NCBI GenBank assembly: GCA_015655615.1
Contig: JAATES010000281.1
Location: forward strand, 1 to 6,445
Source of the DNA: Actinomycetales bacterium
GTDB lineage: Bacteria > Actinomycetota > Actinomycetes > Actinomycetales > Cellulomonadaceae
Length of the DNA: 6,445 bases
Reading direction: 5' to 3'
The translations under genes and the position numbers were made by a program. This document shows, piece by piece, positions 1-5,351 of this stretch (its first letter is position 1; each line of letters begins with the position of its first letter). Under the pieces are notes generated by a model. That model saw only the letters and a program-made list of their open reading frames with translations, had not been told where the DNA came from and did no database searches.

Positions 1-523
1 CCTCGCACGCGATCCTGCGAATCTGGTCCCGGCTCCCGAAGAGCTGCAGTTCGTGGGATCGTGCTGCGGGCTCCTCGCCGACGCTGATCCCCACGAAGAC
101 CTGGCCGACCGGGTGCCCCTCCTGTTCGGCAGGCCCGGCGACCCCTGTGACAGCCACGCCGACATCCGCCTTCAGGAGTCGTCGCACTCCCTGTGCCATC
201 TGCACGGCCACGTCGGGGTCAACGGCACCACGGAGGGCGAGCAGGTCCCCGGAGACGCCCAAGACGTCACGCTTGACCTCGGAGGCATAGCTCACCACGC
301 CCCCTCGGAAGACGGCGGACGCACCTGGCACGGCGACAATCTGCGCCGCCACCAGCCCGCCCGTGAGTGATTCTGCGACGGCCAGCGTCCATCCGACCCG
401 CACCAAGCCCTCGACGAGGGCGCGCGCGGCAGCCAAGGCCGGGTCGGCGGCCGGATGCCGCTGATCGCCGTGTCCGACGTCCGCTGCCATGAGGTCCCCG
501 GTTGCCAGGTCATCGTCGGGCAC
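1..523 (-). CDS. cinA: CinA C-terminal-domain protein (PncC-type nicotinamide-nucleotide amidase), 3' end off window
   Basis: The protein probably deamidates nicotinamide mononucleotide to nicotinate mononucleotide in the cytoplasm, recycling NMN, as characterised PncC/CinA family members do. 174 codons are visible. ESLTGG at residues 51-56 carries the nucleophile-type Ser52. GVVSYASEVK follows, with Tyr79 and Lys84, which fits the Ser-Tyr-Lys catalytic set known for PncC. GVAGP lies at 127-131, then the HPVGQVFVGI strand. No MoCF-like N-terminal domain is present, so this is the stand-alone short form (usually about 160-180 residues), and only the last few residues should be missing. I chose the GTG at 523-521 because GGGAGG sits 7 nt upstream and the frame stays open. 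An ATG at 490-488 is the alternative and lacks a good ribosome site. The gene overlaps the end of pgsA by 14 nt, so the two are probably cotranscribed and coupled. Leu53 replaces the Cys often seen in ESCTGG; I consider this ordinary variation. Confidence 0.88.
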   Translation of the reverse strand, partial: MPDDDLATGDLMAADVGHGDQRHPAADPALAAARALVEGLVRVGWTLAVAESLTGGLVAAQIVAVPGASAVFRGGVVSYASEVKRDVLGVSGDLLALRGAVDPDVAVQMAQGVRRLLKADVGVAVTGVAGPAEQEGHPVGQVFVGISVGEEPAARSHELQLFGSRDQIRRIACE

Positions 524-1088
524 GAACGAGCCTCCCGGCCTCGGTGAGGTAGCGGACACCGGTGACCACGGTGAAGGCCAGCGCCGCGACCAGCACGAAC
601 CACGCCATGACGGTCACGGACTGCGGCAGCACCCACAGGGGCATCAGGAACACGGTGATGGCAGCCACCTGTAGCGCCGTCTTGATCTTGCCACCCTGCG
701 ACGCCGGGATCACTTCGATCCGGAGCAGGACGAACCGCAGCACCGTGATGGCCACTTCCCGAACCAGAATCACCACGACGATCCACCAGGGCAGATCGCC
801 GATCAATGCCAGACCGACCAGCGCCATACCGACCAGGAGCTTGTCCGCGATGGGGTCCAGGATCCGGCCGAGATCAGTCTCCATGCGACGCGACCGGGCC
901 AGATAGCCGTCAAGCCGGTCAGTGAGCGCGGTGAGGAGAAAGACGGCCGAAGCCCACCAACGATGACCTACGAGGTCTCCCCCGTCGGCGAGCAGGATGA
1001 CCATGAGGACCGGAACCAGGAGAATCCGGACCGACGTGACCGCGTTCGCCACATTCCACTGTCGCAGGATTCTCACAAGACGGTCCAC
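510..1088 (-). CDS. pgsA: CDP-diacylglycerol-glycerol-3-phosphate 3-phosphatidyltransferase
   Basis: This is an integral membrane enzyme that transfers the phosphatidyl group of CDP-diacylglycerol to glycerol-3-phosphate, the committed step towards phosphatidylglycerol and cardiolipin. The 192-residue protein has the full CDP-alcohol phosphatidyltransferase signature: Asp57, Asp60-Gly61, Ala64-Arg65, Gly74, Asp78 and Asp82 (DRLDGYLAR, then GRILDPIADK), with the family's spacing. The N-terminal NVANAVTSVRILLVPV is typical of PgsA. Hydrophobic segments lie near residues 20-34, 44-56, 85-115 and 135-180. Length is normal for the family. The start is GTG at 1088-1086, preceded by a TAGGCT box 6 nt upstream and no separate ribosome site, so a leaderless transcript is likely. 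An in-frame GTG at 1076-1074, with a GGGGTGG stretch before it, is a possible alternative. The gene overlaps cinA downstream and is divergent from capA. The CDP-alcohol transferase family also contains other specificities, so the exact acceptor (glycerol-3-phosphate) rests on overall resemblance and neighbourhood. Confidence 0.9.
   Translation of the reverse strand: MDRLVRILRQWNVANAVTSVRILLVPVLMVILLADGGDLVGHRWWASAVFLLTALTDRLDGYLARSRRMETDLGRILDPIADKLLVGMALVGLALIGDLPWWIVVVILVREVAITVLRFVLLRIEVIPASQGGKIKTALQVAAITVFLMPLWVLPQSVTVMAWFVLVAALAFTVVTGVRYLTEAGRLVRARR
531..536 (-). promoter_or_regulatory. Shine-Dalgarno site of cinA, inside the pgsA 3' end
   Basis: The minus strand reads GGGAGG, followed by 7 nt and then GTG at 523-521. 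It lies inside the last codons of pgsA. It decides the cinA start in favour of the GTG over the downstream ATG at 490, and it suggests that ribosomes finishing pgsA feed cinA translation. Confidence 0.6.
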
Positions 1089-1105
1089 CCCTACAGCCTA
1101 GGGGT
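1087..1105. repeat. Perfect 7-bp inverted repeat over the pgsA promoter and start
   Basis: ACCCCTA at 1087-1093 and TAGGGGT at 1099-1105 are exact reverse complements separated by CAGCC. The dyad covers the proposed pgsA -10 box and the first two bases of its GTG start codon. If pgsA is leaderless, most of this is not transcribed from the pgsA promoter, so it would act as DNA, for example as an operator, rather than as an RNA hairpin. Confidence 0.4.
1095..1100 (-). promoter_or_regulatory. Putative -10 box of pgsA
   Basis: The minus strand reads TAGGCT, matching TANNNT, and ends 6 nt before the GTG at 1088. That spacing would put the transcription start at or next to the start codon and give a leaderless mRNA. 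No good -35 hexamer is seen at 16-19 nt. The box lies inside a perfect inverted repeat. Confidence 0.4.
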
Positions 1106-1124
1106 TCGCATCGGCCGGCCAGGA

Positions 1125-1153
1125 TCGACGCTTCTTCCCCGCCCAGGTAGTGT
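1125..1153 (+). promoter_or_regulatory. Putative promoter of the capA-like gene
   Basis: TCGACG at 1125-1130 matches four of six positions of TTGACA. A 17-nt spacer follows, then TAGTGT at 1148-1153 (TANNNT). Six bases then separate it from the GTG start at 1160, so a leaderless transcript is predicted. It shares the divergent spacer with the pgsA promoter. Confidence 0.4.
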
Positions 1154-1159
1154 CGCAAC

Positions 1160-2494
1160 GTGACCCGACATCGTGATTCGAGCACCCGGCCGCGTCGGCG
1201 GGGGTTCTGGCTAGCAGCCCTGGCCGTCGTCGGCCTCGTAGCGGGTGTCACAGGGGCATCCGCGACGCTGGCCCTCCGACGCTCAGGCCCGGCGGCGTCC
1301 ACCGTCACCGCAGGATCGAGCACGCGGTCCGGCGCCGAGCACACCGCTGTCGCGACGCCCGGCCCGACCATCCCATCGGACACTCCGGTCGTGTCCACCC
1401 CCAGCCAGACCCCGGCCGGCTTCACGGTGCTTGCCGCGGGCGATGTCCTCATTCACAGTCCGGTCAACGCTGCCGCCCGGACCGCCACCGGCTACGACTA
1501 CGGCCGCGTGCTGGCTGGCCTCGACCCCTGGGTGCAAGGTGCCGACCTGGCCCTGTGTCACCTCGAGGTGCCCATAGCGCCTCCTGGGACCAAGCCGTCG
1601 GGTTACCCTCGCTTCGGCGCGCCCGAGCAGCTCCTCGACGGGCTGAAGGAACAAGGATGGGATGGATGCTCCACCGCGTCCAACCACACCCTCGACCGAG
1701 GGCTCGACGGCGTCAAGGCAACGATCTCCGCCTTCGACAGCCGCGGCCTGGGTCATGTCGGCTCCGCCACCACCGAGAGCCGGAGCAGGCTGCCTCAGCT
1801 CTACGAGCTCACCCGCGGAGGCCAGCGGATCCGGGTCGCTCACCTCGCCCAGACCTATGGGACGAACGGTCTCCCGGTGCCTGCCGGACAGCCCTGGGCG
1901 GTCTCCCTCATCGACACGGATGTGCTCGTCTCCCAGGCGACGGCCGCCCGAGCCGCCGGCGCCGACCTCGTCATCGTCAGTCTGCACTTCGGCCAGGAGT
2001 ATCAGTCCACACCGACCTCACAACAACTCGCCGTCACCGAGCAACTCGCAGCATCCGGGCAGGTCGACCTGGTCATCGGCCATCACGCTCACGTGCCGCA
2101 GGAGATCGTCAAGCTGGCAGGAGGACCAGGCGACACCGGCATGTGGGTCGCGTACGGACTCGGCAACATGATCTCCAGCCAGGACTCGGCCTGCTGCGTG
2201 GCGCAGACCGACTCCGGGCTGATGATGCTGGCCTCGGTGACGAAGCCGGTGGGTTCCCCCGCTCACGTCAGCGATGTCCGGTGGCAGGGCATCACGGTGG
2301 ACAGGCTGGGAAGACAGCGCGTCCACGCATTCGCGGACATCCCGAAGGCGGGTGTGGGCACTCTCAGCGCTGCCGACGTCAAGGCCAGATACCGTCGAGT
2401 CCTCGCAGTCGTGGGCACGAGCGCGACCGAGACGGACCAGCCGTCCGTGCCGACAGGTGAACCGCCCACTGTCCTGTCCCGCGACGCCGGCTGA
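1160..2494 (+). CDS. CapA-family (PGA_cap) metallophosphatase-like protein, membrane anchored
   Basis: The product is a 444-residue protein. An Arg-rich N-terminus (residues 1-14) precedes one hydrophobic segment (about 15-39), then a Ser/Thr/Pro/Ala-rich linker (about 42-87), then the catalytic-type domain (about 88-360). This predicts a signal-anchored enzyme on the outer face of the membrane. Motifs typical of the CapA/poly-gamma-glutamate capsule family, whose fold resembles calcineurin-like phosphoesterases, are present in order: GDVLIH (94-99), LEVPI (135-139), SNHTLDRG (174-181), SLHFGQEY (274-281), GHHAH (307-311) and LGN (334-336). The Asp, Asn and His residues expected to bind metal are therefore retained. 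No capB, capC or capE gene is adjacent, so a polyglutamate capsule role is not supported and the substrate is unknown; other surface-polymer or wall roles are possible. The start is GTG at 1160, with a leaderless-type -10 box upstream. It is the only gene here on the plus strand, divergent from pgsA and convergent with ftsK. B. subtilis CapA is also called PgsA and is unrelated to the neighbouring pgsA. Confidence 0.85.
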   Translation: MTRHRDSSTRPRRRGFWLAALAVVGLVAGVTGASATLALRRSGPAASTVTAGSSTRSGAEHTAVATPGPTIPSDTPVVSTPSQTPAGFTVLAAGDVLIHSPVNAAARTATGYDYGRVLAGLDPWVQGADLALCHLEVPIAPPGTKPSGYPRFGAPEQLLDGLKEQGWDGCSTASNHTLDRGLDGVKATISAFDSRGLGHVGSATTESRSRLPQLYELTRGGQRIRVAHLAQTYGTNGLPVPAGQPWAVSLIDTDVLVSQATAARAAGADLVIVSLHFGQEYQSTPTSQQLAVTEQLAASGQVDLVIGHHAHVPQEIVKLAGGPGDTGMWVAYGLGNMISSQDSACCVAQTDSGLMMLASVTKPVGSPAHVSDVRWQGITVDRLGRQRVHAFADIPKAGVGTLSAADVKARYRRVLAVVGTSATETDQPSVPTGEPPTVLSRDAG

Positions 2495-2495
2495 G

Positions 2496-2517
2496 CGGTT
2501 CGACGGCGATCGAACCG
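2496..2517. terminator. Hairpin in the convergent capA-ftsK spacer, possible bidirectional terminator
   Basis: CGGTTCGA at 2496-2503 pairs perfectly with TCGAACCG at 2510-2517 around the 6-nt loop CGGCGA, and an outer G-T pair could extend the stem. It begins one base after the capA stop codon and lies 28 bases beyond the ftsK stop, so it is placed to end both transcripts. There is no T-tract on either side, so it would be a non-canonical terminator or only a 3'-end stabiliser. Confidence 0.5.
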
Positions 2518-2545
2518 TCCCGGAGGTGACCGCCATCCGACACAG

Positions 2546-3436
2546 TCACTCGCGATCCGTCAGACTCCACGCGTCCTCGCTGCCGGTGTCGGTGCCGTCG
2601 TCGCCCCCGGCCGCAGAGCCGTCGGTGCCCGTATCGCCCCGCAGCATGGCCAACGTTCCTGGTAGGTCATCCGGTTGGACCATGACGTCGCGCGCCTTGG
2701 ACCCTTCAGACGGACCGACGATCTCGCGCGACTCCAGCAGGTCCATCAGCCGGCCTGCCTTCGCGAAGCCCACGCGCAGCTTGCGTTGCAGCATGGAGGT
2801 GGACCCGAACTGCGTCGTGATGACCAGCTCCGCCGCTTGGAGTAGCAGGTCGAGGTCGTCGCCGATGTCCTCGTCGACCGCCTTCTTGACCGCCACCACC
2901 GCGACGTCATCCCGGTAGACCGGCTTGAGCTGGGTCTTGACGTGGTCGACCACGGCATGCACCTCGCTCTCGGACACCCAGGCGCCCTGCACCCGCATGG
3001 GCTTGGAGGCCCCCATGGGCAGGAAAAGCGCGTCGCCCTGGCCGATGAGCTTCTCGGCCCCCGATTGGTCGAGCACCACCCGGGAGTCGGCGAGCGACGA
3101 CGTCGCGAACGCCAGCCGAGAGGGCACATTGGCCTTGATGAGCCCGGTGACCACGTCCACGCTGGGCCGCTGGGTCGCCAGCACCAGGTGGATGCCGGCG
3201 GCCCGGGCCAGCTGCGTGATGCGCTGGATCGAGGATTCGACGTCCCGCGGTGCCACCATCATCAGGTCGGCCAGCTCGTCGACGACCACGAGCAGGTAGG
3301 GGTAGGGCGCGATCTTCCGCTCGGACCCGGGCAGCGGCTTGACCTTGCCCGACCTCACCGCAGCATTGAAGTCGTCCAGATGCTTGAACCCGAAGGCGGC
3401 CAGGTCGTCATAGCGGGCATCCATCTCGCGGACCAC
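2546..3436 (-). CDS. ftsK: FtsK C-terminal fragment: Walker B and gamma winged-helix domain
   Basis: This is the remainder of ftsK after the internal TAA, in the same frame. The first in-frame start-like codon is GTG at 3436-3434, and an ATG follows at 3424-3422. Neither has a good ribosome site, so separate translation is doubtful. It holds the rest of the motor: [17 protein letters not shown] with Walker B Asp665-Glu666 (numbered from the full-length start), [18 protein letters not shown], and [17 protein letters not shown]. The gamma domain spans about 800-861 ([10 protein letters not shown] through SKARDVMV). It is the winged helix that in other FtsK proteins reads polar DNA sequences and activates XerD. 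An acidic, Gly-rich tail ends in TDRE at the TGA stop 2546-2548. Conservation across this half shows no sign of long decay, which fits a recent break or an error. Confidence 0.65.
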   Translation of the reverse strand: MVREMDARYDDLAAFGFKHLDDFNAAVRSGKVKPLPGSERKIAPYPYLLVVVDELADLMMVAPRDVESSIQRITQLARAAGIHLVLATQRPSVDVVTGLIKANVPSRLAFATSSLADSRVVLDQSGAEKLIGQGDALFLPMGASKPMRVQGAWVSESEVHAVVDHVKTQLKPVYRDDVAVVAVKKAVDEDIGDDLDLLLQAAELVITTQFGSTSMLQRKLRVGFAKAGRLMDLLESREIVGPSEGSKARDVMVQPDDLPGTLAMLRGDTGTDGSAAGGDDGTDTGSEDAWSLTDRE

Positions 3437-3439
3437 CCA

Positions 3440-5272
3440 TTAGAGGGCTTCCGCGGCCTTCTTGGGGTTGGTGATGATCGGGGTGATCAGGTGCGGGATG
3501 CCGTCATAGATGGTCAGTTCCACCCGCTTGGGGTCGACCAGGATCATGCGTACCTCGTCGGGCGTGGAACGCATGAGGATCGAGGTGATCATCGAGTTCA
3601 CAAAGCTCGATTTTCCGGCACCGGTGGCACCGGCGACCAGGATGTGCGGCATCTTGGCGAGGTTCGCGACCACGTAGCCGCCCTCGACGTCCTTGCCGAC
3701 GCCGATCACCATCGGGTGGTCCGTCCGGCGGGCCGGGGCGGACCGCAGCACGTCACCCAGCGCGACCGTCTCACGGTCGGTGTTCGGGATCTCGATGCCG
3801 ATCGCCGACTTGCCGGGGATCGGCGAGAGGATGCGGACATCCGCCGAGGCCACCGCATAGGCGATGTTCTTGCTCAACGCGGTGACCCGTTCCACCTTCA
3901 CGGCGTTGCCGACCTCGACCTCATAGCGGGTGACCGTCGGACCGCGCGTGAATCCGGTCACCCGGGCATCGATCTCGAACTGCTCGAAGACCCCCGTCAG
4001 GGACTCCACCACGCGGTCGTTGGCAGCCGAACGCAGCTTGTGCGGGGGGCCTGCCACCAGCAGATCCTCTCGCGGAAGCAGGTAGACGACGTCGCCACCC
4101 AGCATCTGCTGTTCGCCGCGCGGCACTCGAGTGGTCGCCGCCGGGGCCTCGATGCCAGTCGCCGGCTGCGTGGCCTCGGATATCAGGGCGGTGGCCGCTG
4201 TGGGGTGGCTCTCCTCGGAGAGGCCGCCCTCGGAGTGGTCCAGCGCCGTGAGCACCTCGGTCGGAGAATCCTGACCGGCCAGCGGACCGGAGTCACCGGA
4301 CGGCTTCTCCAGCTCTGCGGCTCGGGCGAAGGCCTCGTCGCCCGCATAGCCTGCGGCCAGGGCGGCCGCCTTGTCCGCGTCGGCCGCTGCCCGGTCGGCG
4401 CGGCGCTGTGCCCTCGTCCGACGGCGATGCGGCTCCTCGGTTCCGTCGTGGCGGGAGACTCCTTCGGCGAGCGGAAGCCCGTCGGCATCGAGGGGCTCGT
4501 CGGCCACGGCACCCGGTTGCGGGTCGCGCCCGAAGAGTCCCTGCAGCCGCGGACCGATCTTGGCGACCGGGGTCGCGGTGACCACCAGCAGGCCGAAGAA
4601 CACCACGATCAGCAGGATCGGCACCGCGAACCAGGTCGTCAGGCCGAGCACCAGCGGGGTCGAGACCGCCCAGCCGATCACGCCCCCGGCACGGGCGATG
4701 GCGTCCAGGCCGTCGCCCGGGTTGTCCCTGAATCCCGGTCCGCCCCGGGCTATGTGCACCAGCGCGCAGACGGCGATCGTAATGGTGCCCAGCCCGATGG
4801 TGATGCGCCCGTTCGCCTCACCCCGGTCCGGGTGCCGCATGAGCCGCACGGCGAACCACCCCAGTAACAAGGGCAGCGCCTTGGCGATCAGGCCGATACC
4901 TACCGCGAACGCGAAGTAGAACCCGGCCGAGACCGGCCCCCCTGCACCCAGCCAGCCGGCAGCGGCCGTCAGCAGGGCCACCGCCAGCAGCAGCAGCGCC
5001 CAGCCGTCGCGCCGATGCGCCGGGTCCAGCTCGCGCGCATCAGTCCCCAGCCGGCGGACGACGCCGCCGACGAGGTGCGCTATGCCCATGAACAACCCGC
5101 GGAGGGCGCGCCACGGCCAGGGGGCCGGGTGCGGGTCCGAGGCGGCGGCTCCCTTCTTGGGTCGCGCCGCCGCCTGGGTGCCTGTCGCGTGCAGGGTCGT
5201 CGCGGCTTGCGGGGGCACCCGCTTCGTGGCCTGCTGGCGCCGTGAGGGGTCGCTGGGCACACGTGTGGACAT
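3440..5272 (-). CDS. ftsK: FtsK N-terminal fragment: membrane domain, linker, alpha domain and Walker A
   Basis: This is the 610-residue product made if translation stops at the internal TAA. Residues 1-85 are basic and Ala/Pro-rich. Hydrophobic segments near 89-108, 117-142, 157-175 and 205-235 form the membrane domain that places FtsK at the septum. Residues of about 245-395 are an Ala/Glu/Arg-rich linker with no recognisable fold. The alpha domain begins near Tyr397 (YLLPRED). The beta RecA-like core starts with Walker A GATGAGKS (Lys554) and continues through LVDPKRVELTIYDGIPHL. It ends at KKAAEAL, before Walker B. The membrane and linker part could still act in the divisome, but ATP hydrolysis should be lost. 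The ATG at 5272 has no clear Shine-Dalgarno. Confidence 0.7.
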   Translation of the reverse strand: MSTRVPSDPSRRQQATKRVPPQAATTLHATGTQAAARPKKGAAASDPHPAPWPWRALRGLFMGIAHLVGGVVRRLGTDARELDPAHRRDGWALLLLAVALLTAAAGWLGAGGPVSAGFYFAFAVGIGLIAKALPLLLGWFAVRLMRHPDRGEANGRITIGLGTITIAVCALVHIARGGPGFRDNPGDGLDAIARAGGVIGWAVSTPLVLGLTTWFAVPILLIVVFFGLLVVTATPVAKIGPRLQGLFGRDPQPGAVADEPLDADGLPLAEGVSRHDGTEEPHRRRTRAQRRADRAAADADKAAALAAGYAGDEAFARAAELEKPSGDSGPLAGQDSPTEVLTALDHSEGGLSEESHPTAATALISEATQPATGIEAPAATTRVPRGEQQMLGGDVVYLLPREDLLVAGPPHKLRSAANDRVVESLTGVFEQFEIDARVTGFTRGPTVTRYEVEVGNAVKVERVTALSKNIAYAVASADVRILSPIPGKSAIGIEIPNTDRETVALGDVLRSAPARRTDHPMVIGVGKDVEGGYVVANLAKMPHILVAGATGAGKSSFVNSMITSILMRSTPDEVRMILVDPKRVELTIYDGIPHLITPIITNPKKAAEAL

Positions 5273-5279
5273 GACTGCC

Positions 5280-5285
5280 AATCTA
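5280..5285 (-). promoter_or_regulatory. Putative -10 box of ftsK
   Basis: The minus strand reads TAGATT (TANNNT), ending 7 nt before the ATG at 5272, with no Shine-Dalgarno between. This repeats the arrangement at pgsA and capA and suggests a leaderless ftsK transcript in addition to any readthrough from rnj. No convincing -35 hexamer is seen. Confidence 0.35.
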
Positions 5286-5310
5286 TCGCCGGTGTTCTCA
5301 GACGTCCCGC

Positions 5311-5326
5311 AGGCGCGCGGGCGCCT
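5311..5326. terminator. Short GC hairpin between rnj and ftsK
   Basis: AGGCGC at 5311-5316 and GCGCCT at 5321-5326 pair perfectly around a 4-nt loop. It lies 26 bases past the rnj stop codon and upstream of the proposed ftsK -10 box, a sensible place to end or attenuate rnj transcription. There is no T-tract and the stem is only 6 bp, so in GC-rich DNA this could be chance. Confidence 0.3.
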
Positions 5327-5351
5327 TCCGCGATACCGGTCTGACGCCCGG

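Larger units (their letters stand above)
2546..5272 (-). pseudogene. ftsK: DNA translocase FtsK/SpoIIIE, interrupted by an in-frame TAA at 3440-3442
   Basis: This is one continuous reading frame of 909 codons including both stops. It encodes the septal DNA pump that moves chromosome ends through the closing division site and helps dimer resolution. All expected parts are present in order: four membrane segments, a low-complexity linker, and alpha, beta and gamma motor domains. Codon 611 is TAA, in the context EAL-stop-WVVREMD, where I recall actinobacterial relatives reading EALQWVVREMD. The frame is unchanged on both sides and nothing else is damaged, so one substitution (for example CAA to TAA) would explain it. 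The break falls between Walker A (Lys554) and Walker B (Asp665), so neither piece alone can form the normal ATPase. Possible explanations are a recent mutation, a sequencing error or stop-codon readthrough. The start is ATG at 5272-5270; an in-frame TTG at 5281 overlaps the proposed -10 box and is less likely. Confidence 0.8.

Noticed and set aside
53..370. A 105-codon plus-strand open frame at the left edge.
   Set aside because: It is antisense to the well-supported cinA frame and shows no domain of its own.
1113..1120. GGCCGGCC palindrome in the pgsA-capA spacer.
   Set aside because: A short all-G/C palindrome is expected by chance in DNA of this composition, and its flanks do not extend the symmetry.
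1151..1170. TGTCG and CGACA arms spaced by 10 bases around the capA start.
   Set aside because: The arms are only 5 bp, partly inside coding sequence, and too weak to call an operator.
1555..2460. A 301-codon plus-strand open frame overlapping the capA gene in another frame.
   Set aside because: It is Arg/Pro-rich, low-complexity and without family motifs. The overlapping frame has the full CapA motif series.
3434..3442. Possible designed restart (TAATGGGTG) making FtsK a natural two-subunit protein.
   Set aside because: The ATG overlapping the TAA is in the wrong frame, the in-frame GTG has no good ribosome site, and the cut falls inside the RecA-like core, not between domains.
2942..4867. 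A 641-codon open frame on the plus strand, antisense to ftsK.
   Set aside because: Its translation is rich in His, Asp, Gly and Arg with no recognisable domain, as expected for the antisense of a GC-biased gene. The minus strand encodes clear FtsK motifs throughout.
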